DNA of 7,990 nucleotides. Source: Nitrospirota bacterium (GTDB lineage Bacteria > Nitrospirota > Thermodesulfovibrionia > Thermodesulfovibrionales > Magnetobacteriaceae). Below are positions 1-5,864 of this stretch, piece after piece. Position numbers and translations under genes: made by a program. The DNA is taken from the NCBI GenBank assembly GCA_015233265.1, contig JADFXZ010000098.1:1-7990 (forward strand), in the 5' to 3' direction. Under the pieces are notes generated by a model. That model saw only the letters and a list, made by a program, of their open reading frames with translations, ran no database searches and was not told the origin of the DNA. Within the stretch, counting starts at the first letter, position 1. Each line of letters begins with the position of its first letter.

Positions 1-2
1 AG

Positions 3-866
3 ATAATATACGAAAGCAGGGGGAAGACAGTCGTCACCGGCATGGGCAAGTCCGGCCTGATAGGCAAGAAGATAGCGGCCACGCTGGCATCAACTGGCAC
101 ACCTGCGTTTTTTGTCCATCCTGCGGAAGCGGGGCACGGGGACTTGGGAATGATAACCCGCGACGACGTTATTATAGCGATTTCAAATAGCGGCGAGACA
201 GATGAGATAATACAGCTGCTGCCGTTTTTTAAGCGCTTTGGCGTAAACCTGATCTCCCTGGTGGGTAATATAAATTCGACACTTGCACGGGCGGCAACGG
301 TGGCAATAGATATATCTGTAGCGCGGGAGGCCTGTCCGCTTGGCATCGTCCCGACTTCGTCAACTACGGCTGCTGCTGCGATGGGCGACGCCATAGCGGT
401 TGTGCTGATAAAGAAACGAGGGTTTAAGCAGGATGACTTTGCGTGTTTACACCCGGATGGAAGCCTGGGCAGACGTCTTTTAATAAAGGTAAAGGACGTG
501 ATGATCACGGGCGAAGCACTGCCATACGTGAGCTCGCAGACCAAGCTGATGGACGCGGTAATAGAAATCTCAACAAAGCGACTGGGGCTTGCCCTTGTTA
601 AAGACTCAGAAAAACGCCTGCTTGGCATAGTAACCGACGGGGATTTACGAAGGGGCCTGCAAACATGGGGAAAAGACCTCTATTCAAAAGAAGTCTCCAC
701 GATAATGACAATAAATCCCCGCACAATATCAGAGGATGAGCTTGCGGCAGCTGCCCTTGCCATCATGGAAAAACACTCAATCACATCGCTGGTCGTCCCT
801 GATGTTAATGACACAGTAAAGGGCATCATTCACATCCACGATATTCTAAAAAAGGGGATAGTGTAA
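3..866 (+). CDS. kdsD: D-arabinose-5-phosphate isomerase, 5'-truncated by the window edge
   Basis: This enzyme interconverts D-ribulose 5-phosphate and D-arabinose 5-phosphate in the cytoplasm, the first step of Kdo synthesis for lipopolysaccharide. The reading frame is open from base 3, so the gene starts upstream. The Met at 42 lies inside the conserved TGMGKSG motif and is not a real start. About 287 residues are visible, against about 330 for E. coli KdsD, so roughly 40 N-terminal residues are missing. The SIS domain shows TGMGKSG (from 36), the FVHPAEAGHGDLGM stretch, ISNSGETDEI (about 174-206) and PTSSTTAAAAMGDA. Two CBS domains follow from about 487 to 860, the KdsD/KpsF architecture. 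One oddity is HPDGSLGRR (from 450), where family members normally have HPGGxLGR; Asp replaces the first Gly. A KpsF-type paralogue is possible, because sequence alone does not separate KdsD from KpsF. No other Kdo gene is visible. Confidence 0.93.
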   Translation: MIYESRGKTVVTGMGKSGLIGKKIAATLASTGTPAFFVHPAEAGHGDLGMITRDDVIIAISNSGETDEIIQLLPFFKRFGVNLISLVGNINSTLARAATVAIDISVAREACPLGIVPTSSTTAAAAMGDAIAVVLIKKRGFKQDDFACLHPDGSLGRRLLIKVKDVMITGEALPYVSSQTKLMDAVIEISTKRLGLALVKDSEKRLLGIVTDGDLRRGLQTWGKDLYSKEVSTIMTINPRTISEDELAAAALAIMEKHSITSLVVPDVNDTVKGIIHIHDILKKGIV

Positions 867-873
867 GTTCCCC

Positions 874-1158
874 ATGAACGTCATCGAGATATTGAAGAGT
901 CACGATAAAGTGATAAAGAGCCAATTCTACCTCAAAACTATAGGAGTGTTTGGTTCCTTTGCCTGTGGACAGGCAAAAGCAGAGAGTGATGTCGATGTCC
1001 TTGTTGAATTTGAAGATGGATATGTTACATTTGACAACTACGCCGAACTAAAATTTTATCTCGAAGACTTATTCGCTAAAGAGGTAGACTTGGTAACGAT
1101 GAATGCCATTCGTCCACAAATGAGGGATGTCATACTTGGTGAGGTAACCTATGCCTAG
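874..1158 (+). CDS. mntA: MNT-domain nucleotidyltransferase, MntA-type antitoxin
   Basis: This is a 94-residue minimal nucleotidyltransferase. It has the exact GSx10DxD signature: G27-S28, then D39 and D41 in the SDVDVLVEF strand. A third acidic residue, D72, lies in VDLVT and completes the metal-binding triad. The C-terminal IRPQMRDVILGE segment is typical of the family. Characterised MntA proteins transfer AMP to the Tyr of the HXY motif of their HEPN partner HepT and so neutralise its RNase activity. That role is inferred here from the motif and the adjacent HEPN gene. The usual Arg in GSxARG is Cys here (C31). The gene begins 7 bp after kdsD with no clear Shine-Dalgarno sequence, so it may depend on kdsD readthrough. 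Its 3' end overlaps the HEPN gene by 8 bp. By eye it is more AT-rich than kdsD, which would fit mobile toxin-antitoxin DNA. It looks intact, although its partner is not. Confidence 0.85.
   Translation: MNVIEILKSHDKVIKSQFYLKTIGVFGSFACGQAKAESDVDVLVEFEDGYVTFDNYAELKFYLEDLFAKEVDLVTMNAIRPQMRDVILGEVTYA
1138..1144 (+). promoter_or_regulatory. Ribosome-binding site of the HEPN gene
   Basis: GGTGAGG lies inside the 3' end of the nucleotidyltransferase gene, 6 bases before the ATG at 1151. It supports translation from that ATG in the overlapping arrangement. Confidence 0.6.
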
Positions 1159-1336
1159 AGGCTATAGGCTTTACCTTGAAGTTATCCTGACTGTTGCGCA
1201 GAAGATTCAGCGGTACATTAGAAATGTGCTTGCCCATGAGTATTTTGGAATTGACAACCAACTGCTTTGGGATATAATTAAGAATCGTCTGCCTAAACTG
1301 ATGAGGGATATTCAGATAATCCTTGAATATGACTAA
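1151..1336 (+). CDS. hepT: HEPN-domain (DUF86/HepT-type) toxin, internally deleted remnant
   Basis: This 61-residue product is recognisably a HepT/DUF86 HEPN RNase whose centre is missing. Residues 1-22 (MPRGYRLYLEVIL...QRY) match the usual N-terminal helix. From residue 23 the chain jumps directly to the catalytic region RNVLAHEYFG (R24, H29, Y31: the RX4HXY motif) and continues through the normal C-terminus (WDIIKNRLPKL...). Intact members are about 110 residues long and carry a central EEF...RNLEIIGEA...PW segment of roughly 50 residues that is absent here. The reading frame is kept. The start is fixed by the similarity of MPR..LYLE to family N-termini and by the RBS at 1138-1144. The active-site motif survives, but two of the four core helices should be gone, so an active toxin fold is doubtful. 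It is probably an inactive remnant or a pseudogene that stays in frame. An altered small RNA-binding peptide cannot be excluded. Confidence 0.75.
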   Translation: MPRGYRLYLEVILTVAQKIQRYIRNVLAHEYFGIDNQLLWDIIKNRLPKLMRDIQIILEYD

Positions 1337-1364
1337 TAACGCTCACTACATATGCCCCTATCAA

Positions 1365-1386
1365 AGATAAAATGGAGATAAAATGG
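1365..1386 (+). repeat. Perfect 11-bp tandem duplication (AGATAAAATGG x2) at a gene start
   Basis: Two adjacent identical copies of AGATAAAATGG occupy 1365-1375 and 1376-1386. The junction creates GGAG (1374-1377), which sits 5 bases before the ATG at 1383. The duplication therefore supplies both the Shine-Dalgarno sequence and the start codon of the zinc-ribbon ORF. The ATG in the first copy (1372) opens only a six-codon frame. Confidence 0.7.
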
Positions 1387-1706
1387 ATCTAAACATAGAC
1401 AAATACTGCCTGAGATATGGCCTTGATAATAACTATCATACCCTGTGTTCAAAGTGCATGACAGACAACGTCATATCCTTCGACGTTCAAGACAACAAGT
1501 GCGGCAGCTGTGGAGCGCTCCTTGAGATACGGAGATACCCCGCCTCAGTCATACCAATCAGAGGTCATCAGATATCCTCAAATGTCATCAGAGACGCGGG
1601 CGGTAAGCGCGTAGTATGTGGCAGCTGCGGACTGGTAATTAGTTCCTTGTCTAAGAACCAGTACAGATCATCGGGGCAGTCAATCTCGATGCTTATTCCC
1701 TTGTAA
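1383..1706 (+). CDS. Small zinc-ribbon protein, probably 3'-truncated
   Basis: I cannot assign this 107-residue ORF to a named gene. It has one complete zinc-ribbon-like set, C22-x2-C25 and C40-x2-C43. A further knuckle, C79-x2-C82, lies in VVCGSCGLVIS and resembles the second half of a TFIIB-type ribbon (GE.VC..CG.VI). The two CGSCG segments are encoded by near-identical 15-base stretches at about 1498-1512 and 1617-1631 that differ at synonymous positions, hinting at an internal repeat. The start is supported by GGAG 5 bases upstream. From about residue 85 the frame is antisense to the histidine-kinase gene and the protein becomes Ser-rich and featureless, so the native C-terminus is probably lost at a junction near 1630-1640. 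DNA, RNA or protein binding is possible, but nothing in the context decides between them. Confidence 0.5.
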   Translation: MDLNIDKYCLRYGLDNNYHTLCSKCMTDNVISFDVQDNKCGSCGALLEIRRYPASVIPIRGHQISSNVIRDAGGKRVVCGSCGLVISSLSKNQYRSSGQSISMLIPL

Positions 1707-2020
1707 TCCATCAGTGACATGTTTTGGCAGACGATCTCGTCTATTAAGTCATAGAGCAGGGTATGGGAGATATTTAGTGAGTAGAGCGCGTTTTCAAGCC
1801 TGTAGAGCGAAAGCAGCTGAATGAGATTGTTATTAACGCGTTTGGCCTCATACTGGAGCTGGGACAGGAGCTTGCCCGATGAGTGATTTGCCTCAACGAA
1901 AGTATCCACCGCCTCATCGAGGTGGTTTATCAGGACGCCCAGTGAGTTTTTCATATCGTGTACGCTAGATGCCAGCACTACTGAGAAATCCAGCTTGCCT
2001 TCTCTGATATTCGGTTCCAT
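1568..2020 (-). CDS. Sensor-less histidine kinase, 3'-truncated (HisKA-like helices only)
   Basis: This gene encodes a cytoplasmic histidine-kinase fragment with no sensor or membrane segment. An H-box-like helix is present: H21 in SSVHDMKNSLGVL is the likely phospho-acceptor. A second helix follows (EAKRVNNNLIQLLSLYRLE), then the linker IEIDCPDDLYWFLDKELI, which in full kinases leads straight into the N-box of the ATP-binding domain. Here homology stops at about residue 128 (near 1636), and 22 unrelated residues follow (TSPQLPHTTRL...). The whole HATPase_c domain, about 100 residues, is therefore missing, and the protein cannot autophosphorylate alone. The ATG at 2020 has GAGG at 2031-2034, 10 bases upstream. 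It lies 26 bp after the response regulator stop, so the two are presumably co-transcribed and functionally paired. The 3' end overlaps the convergent zinc-ribbon ORF. It could still act as a phospho-acceptor or dimerisation partner, but a pseudogene is more likely. Confidence 0.72.
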   Translation of the reverse strand: MEPNIREGKLDFSVVLASSVHDMKNSLGVLINHLDEAVDTFVEANHSSGKLLSQLQYEAKRVNNNLIQLLSLYRLENALYSLNISHTLLYDLIDEIVCQNMSLMDYKGISIEIDCPDDLYWFLDKELITSPQLPHTTRLPPASLMTFEDI

Positions 2021-2046
2021 AATTAATCAGCCTCGCTTAATTGCCG

Positions 2047-3660
2047 TCATTTTACCACTGTTTGAAATAGTTCTATAAGGGCATGGAATTTATCATAGGA
2101 CGGGTCAACCTTTCTTACCCTCTCGAGATACTGTTTAACCTTGTGAATGAGTTTGTCGCTTGTGCCGCCTTTTTGCATGTACATCAGAATGGCCTGTGCG
2201 GCGTTTGCGTTTATGACCTTATTTTCCGGGGCACCGGAAGCAGCTTTCTCGAAGTATTCGATAGCCTCCTGCAGCTTGCCGCTGCTGACTAGCGCTACAC
2301 CCTCGTTATTAGTTGAGATAACCTTTCGCTGAGTCTCGGCAATCACACGCGCCCCTTCGTCAGCCATATCGGCCTCGTCGAAGACAGCCTGAGCCTTTTT
2401 AAGTAATTTTTCGTTGTCGTGGTTATTTTTAACCACGTCCTGCATTATCTTACCCGCCTTTTCTTTTTCCCCAAGCGCAAAAAATGAGTTTGCCATATCC
2501 AGAGACGCCTCAGGCGACAGGTAATTCCTCACCGAATCAAACAGCGCCGCTGACTCAGCAAGCGTCTTTTTAAGGCCATCCTCATCACCCATGGTCTTAT
2601 AGGCAAGTCCTGCAACGACAACTGCCGCTAGCGCCGCCTCTGGCTCACCTTCAAAGAGTTTCTTAGATTCCTCGAGCAGTTCTAATGCCTTACCAGGTGA
2701 TTTCTTTTCAATCAGCACCTTAGCAAGCCCTGTATAATCGCCGGCCTCTCTGAAGCACGACAACTTGCCCATATCTACGGCGTTTCTGAATGATTTTTCT
2801 GCTGTGTTTAAATCCTTATTTTTAATGGCCACAGCGGCGAGGGCCTTTTGCCTGAGAATAGCCTTTGGGGATACCTCAACAGCCCTCGTTAAGATGCGTT
2901 GAGCCTCTTTAGTCTCCCCCAGCTCATCGAGGGTCTTTGCAAGCCAGTCATATGCCTCCATGAGCGACCTATGCTCGTCGACCAATTCCTGAAAGATGTC
3001 GCGCGCCTCAAAATACCGCTCCGTATAGAAACATACCTTGCCAAGCCCTAACAATGCCCACGGCACCCTTCTTATGGCGATGATTGAGTCATAAATCTGT
3101 TCGGCGTCAGCATAATTGCCCAGGGTTACAGATAAATCAGCCTTTATACGCATGAATTCATACATGTTTTTAGGCTTTTGCTCGATGCGTTCGTTACATG
3201 CCTGCAAAGCGGCAATGTAATCCTGCCGGTGAATGGCCTTTTCTACGCTTTCAAAATCACTCTTTCTGTTTAACAGTATCTCAAGACGATTTAATAAGGC
3301 ATTTTTCGTAAATGGTTTCGTCAGATAGTCATCGGGCTTATATTCCATAGCGCCCATGACCATCATCATAGTGTTTTCAGCCGTTACCATCAGAAAGCAT
3401 GTCGAATAGCGAAGGAGGTTTCTGTGTTTAATCTCTTCGAGGATTTGCTGACCATCGCGTTTGCCAGCCCCAAGATTATAATCACACAAGATTATGTCAT
3501 AGGGCTTACCTGCGATCTTCTCTACAGCCTCGTCACCGCTGCCGGTGTCGTCGATATCGTTAGCGCCCAAGGCCTGGAACATCTTTCTAACCGAGCGCCT
3601 GTACTCAGAAAAATCGTCGATAATCAGTATTCTCTTATGTGTAAAATCAATCTTAGCCAC
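2047..3660 (-). CDS. Response regulator with REC domain and TPR-like repeat region
   Basis: This 537-residue cytoplasmic protein begins with a complete receiver domain (about residues 8-130). Acidic residues D15-D16 are in ILIIDDF, the phospho-acceptor D60 is in IILCDYNLG, T93 is in MVTAE and K115 is in LTKPF, so all phosphorylation residues are present. Residues from about 140 to 530 form an all-helical array with degenerate TPR pattern, for example GNYADAEQIYDSII, GETKEAQRILTRAVEVSP and GKLQEAIEYFEKAASGAPEN. There is no DNA-binding or enzymatic output domain, so the output is probably protein-protein interaction. The start is GTG at 3660, just before the first beta strand, with a weak GGGATGG upstream. 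The nearby ATG at 3670 is out of frame. The truncated kinase follows 26 bp downstream and is the natural candidate partner. Because that kinase has lost its ATPase domain, the regulator may now rely on another kinase. Confidence 0.88.
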   Translation of the reverse strand: MAKIDFTHKRILIIDDFSEYRRSVRKMFQALGANDIDDTGSGDEAVEKIAGKPYDIILCDYNLGAGKRDGQQILEEIKHRNLLRYSTCFLMVTAENTMMMVMGAMEYKPDDYLTKPFTKNALLNRLEILLNRKSDFESVEKAIHRQDYIAALQACNERIEQKPKNMYEFMRIKADLSVTLGNYADAEQIYDSIIAIRRVPWALLGLGKVCFYTERYFEARDIFQELVDEHRSLMEAYDWLAKTLDELGETKEAQRILTRAVEVSPKAILRQKALAAVAIKNKDLNTAEKSFRNAVDMGKLSCFREAGDYTGLAKVLIEKKSPGKALELLEESKKLFEGEPEAALAAVVVAGLAYKTMGDEDGLKKTLAESAALFDSVRNYLSPEASLDMANSFFALGEKEKAGKIMQDVVKNNHDNEKLLKKAQAVFDEADMADEGARVIAETQRKVISTNNEGVALVSSGKLQEAIEYFEKAASGAPENKVINANAAQAILMYMQKGGTSDKLIHKVKQYLERVRKVDPSYDKFHALIELFQTVVK

Positions 3661-3792
3661 AGCCGTCCATCCCAGTCATCACTAATCAATACTCTAACAT
3701 AACATAATACGTTTTGTCTTGTGCCAACAAGCTGAATGTCACAGCAAAGTAGAAATGTCCTAATCTTAGCATATCACAATGCAAGACAAGCG
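3661..3792 (-). promoter_or_regulatory. Intergenic spacer with a weak candidate promoter for the response regulator
   Basis: This 132-base AT-rich gap separates the end of the Ehr operon from the response regulator, both on the minus strand. Read on that strand it holds TATTAT (3704-3709) preceded by TTGTTG (3725-3730) with 15 bases between: a poor sigma-70-like match. No convincing hairpin followed by a T-run was found for the Ehr operon, so readthrough into the response regulator is possible. Confidence 0.25.
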
Positions 3793-4299
3793 TCAGAGAA
3801 ATATCTTATAAAATCCATTGAAAATATCTGAAGGCGTTGGTGGACAGCCAGGTATGTAGACATTTACAGGTATAACCTTATCGATACCTCCTAATGAAGC
3901 ATAAGTCTCTCCAAATATCCCTCCGTTACAAGCACAATCCCCAACCGCAATCACTATTTTGGGTGCCGGTACGGCATCATATGTCCGTCTCAGGGCTATC
4001 TCCATATTTATAGCAGCCGGCCCTGTGACAAGTAAGACATCGGCAAACCGTGGTGAGGCGCTAAAGTGTATCCCCAATCGCTCACAATCGTAAACAGGAT
4101 TATTCATGGCGTGAATCTCAAGTTCACATCCATTGCACGAACCGGCGTCCACCTGCCTGACCGTCATGCTCCTTCTGAGACATTTCTTTGAGGAGGCATC
4201 TAAGTTGATTCCCACTACCTTGATTCGAGGGTCGTCAATATGAGAGGTACGGTCAGTGACTATGCCGGTACGAAATATCTGCCGCAGGATTCTAATCAT
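3793..4299 (-). CDS. ehrS: NuoB/HyfI-like Fe-S small subunit of an Ehr-type complex
   Basis: This 168-residue protein belongs to the small-subunit family shared by complex I (NuoB) and group 4 hydrogenases (HycG/HyfI/EchC). Candidate ligands of the proximal [4Fe-4S] cluster are all present: C55 and C58 in AGSCNGCELEI, C122 or C124 in GDCACNGG, and C152 in PGCPPTP. The CxxC spacing is of the hydrogenase type, not the adjacent CC pair of NuoB. The length is normal for HyfI-like proteins. It should pass electrons to or from the large subunit on the cytoplasmic face of the membrane arm. The ATG overlaps the large subunit stop as ATGA (4296-4299), indicating translational coupling. It is the last gene of the operon; no ferredoxin-like HycF subunit follows. 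The ehr name is given because the partner large subunit lacks the [NiFe] site. Confidence 0.88.
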   Translation of the reverse strand: MIRILRQIFRTGIVTDRTSHIDDPRIKVVGINLDASSKKCLRRSMTVRQVDAGSCNGCELEIHAMNNPVYDCERLGIHFSASPRFADVLLVTGPAAINMEIALRRTYDAVPAPKIVIAVGDCACNGGIFGETYASLGGIDKVIPVNVYIPGCPPTPSDIFNGFYKIFL

Positions 4300-5864
4300 A
4301 GGTCATGCCCCGAATATGACTGATTAAAGCTCTTGTTACAAAGCGGGAAGTCAGGGACAATGTTGCCCTTTATCGCATACTCAAGCGCTAACCAGTTTAC
4401 GCTGGAGGGGTCTCTGATCATGCATCTGTTTATTTCACCTTTATGACCGGCATGCAGCCAGTAGATTATCTCGCCGCGCCAACCCTCAACAGCGGCAAAA
4501 CCAGTTGAATCAGGTGATACGCCATTGCACTGCCCAGCTATGCCTGAGGCAGGTATTGCATTAAGAATATCGCGGATGAGCCGTATGGACGAGCGTATTT
4601 CAACTACCCTCACCCACACCCTTGCGTGAACATCTCCGGAGGTAAGCGCTGCGGCTTCCACAGCAAGTGAATCATAGGGTGGACAGGGATTGTCTACCCT
4701 GCAATCCACGCTTAGGCCGCTGCCACGGGCAACTACCCCCACAGTGCACAACTGCCTTGCAAGCTCAGGGCTTAGAATACCGGTGTTGCGTACTCTGTCC
4801 TCGAGAGATGAGCTTTCTTCATAGATGGCAACCAGCTTGTCGAAATTCTTCTCTATAAAATCCAGCTCCGAACGGATTTCATTTTTTGCGTTATCATCTA
4901 TGTCCACGGTCACTCCTCCCGGGACAACCCTGTCCATGATAAACCTGTGTCCAAAGAGTTTATGGTTAGTGGCCAGCATGATCTCTTTAAGGCGCGAACA
5001 CTGATATAACATGAAGGAAAAGGCCGCGTCGTTACAAATCGCACCAATGTCTCCAAGGTGATTGGCAATACGTTCCCTCTCAAGAAAAAGCGCCCTCAGC
5101 CATTGTGCCCTCTGCGGCACATGGCAGAAAGTCATTGATTCCAGGGCCATAGAGTAGGCCATAGAGTGAGCCACAGTCGTATCGCCCGATACACGTCCGG
5201 CCAACTTAACCGCCGACAGCCATGACATTGATTCAAACCTCTTTTCAATCCCCTTATGTACGTAGCCCAAGCGCTCTTCAAGGTTAAGGATAGTCTCCCC
5301 CACCGCTTGAAATCTAAAGTGCCCGGGCTCTATGATTCCAGCATGGACAGGACCGACCGGAATCTCATAGACACCCTCCCCTTCTGCCCGCAGCCATAAG
5401 TACTGCCCCGCAACACGCGGCATTGGCTTTGCCGCGTCAAAGGATTTTCTCAGCGGCCAGGCGTCCTTGCGCCAGTCTTCGAATTTTATCCAGGGCCTGC
5501 TGTCAGGATGCCCTACAGGGGTTACGCCCATAAGACTCCAGATTTGGCGCTCAAACCTATAGGCAGGCAAATAGTGTTTCGTAAGGCTTGGAAACGCGGG
5601 GTTATCATGAGACAATGCTGATTTTACTATGAGGTATTGAGCGCCTTCCCTAAAGCAGGCGTAAACGCTAAACCCCCCGTGGGAGTCTGCTAATGTATCG
5701 TCAGTAGTCCACTGTGCACAAAGAAACGCGGAGGATTCCTTTAGAATTCCGGCAGCCTCCGCAAATCTCTGTGCGGGGACACAACACGTAACTGGATTTA
5801 TGTTTTCATCCCGTGTGGCGTCACTGCCAAAGACAGCCACAAGGGTATCCTCTAATCTCTTCAT
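4296..5864 (-). CDS. ehrL: Fused NuoC-NuoD-like large subunit lacking [NiFe] ligands (HyfG/HycE-related)
   Basis: This 522-residue protein fuses a 30-kDa NuoC-like domain to a NuoD/hydrogenase large-subunit domain, as in HycE and HyfG. The NuoC signature FERQIWSLMG...GHPDSRP...WPLRKSF is at about residues 103-142, and the large-subunit start GPVHAGIIEPGHFRF at about 171-185. The L1 motif, RxCGxC in hydrogenases, reads RVSGDTT with S226 and T229 in the cysteine positions. The C-terminal L2 motif, DPCxxC in HycE, reads NQSYSGHDL with S516 and G519. All four [NiFe] ligands are therefore absent and hydrogenase activity is not expected. This matches Ehr (energy-converting hydrogenase-related) complexes, whose reaction is unknown. 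I chose the ATG at 5864, not the one at 5894, because it overlaps the upstream stop as ATGA and has GGAG 8 bases upstream. The 3' end overlaps the small subunit by ATGA. Confidence 0.9.
   Translation of the reverse strand: MKRLEDTLVAVFGSDATRDENINPVTCCVPAQRFAEAAGILKESSAFLCAQWTTDDTLADSHGGFSVYACFREGAQYLIVKSALSHDNPAFPSLTKHYLPAYRFERQIWSLMGVTPVGHPDSRPWIKFEDWRKDAWPLRKSFDAAKPMPRVAGQYLWLRAEGEGVYEIPVGPVHAGIIEPGHFRFQAVGETILNLEERLGYVHKGIEKRFESMSWLSAVKLAGRVSGDTTVAHSMAYSMALESMTFCHVPQRAQWLRALFLERERIANHLGDIGAICNDAAFSFMLYQCSRLKEIMLATNHKLFGHRFIMDRVVPGGVTVDIDDNAKNEIRSELDFIEKNFDKLVAIYEESSSLEDRVRNTGILSPELARQLCTVGVVARGSGLSVDCRVDNPCPPYDSLAVEAAALTSGDVHARVWVRVVEIRSSIRLIRDILNAIPASGIAGQCNGVSPDSTGFAAVEGWRGEIIYWLHAGHKGEINRCMIRDPSSVNWLALEYAIKGNIVPDFPLCNKSFNQSYSGHDL

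Noticed and set aside
1498..1631. Two near-identical 15-base segments encoding CGSCG, considered as a mobile-element repeat
   Set aside because: They differ at synonymous positions and lie in the same frame of one ORF, so shared zinc-knuckle coding explains them better than transposition.
2083..2332. Plus-strand ORFs antisense to the TPR region of the response regulator
   Set aside because: They are antisense to repeat-coding sequence and have neither family resemblance nor convincing initiation signals.
3707..3728. TTGGCAC on the minus strand upstream of the response regulator as a sigma-54 -24 element
   Set aside because: The -24 half matches well, but the required GC/TTGC -12 element at the right spacing is absent (AAAAC instead), so it is only a half-site.
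3717..3792. Possible terminator after the small-subunit gene
   Set aside because: Only 4-bp stems (for example GCTG...CAGC) without a following T-run were found; too weak to call.
4667..4858. Plus-strand ORF antisense to the large subunit, and similar plus-strand ORFs at 6276, 6599, 6618, 6989, 7161 and 7414
   Set aside because: All lie antisense to well-supported conserved genes, show no recognisable domain, and look like shadow frames.
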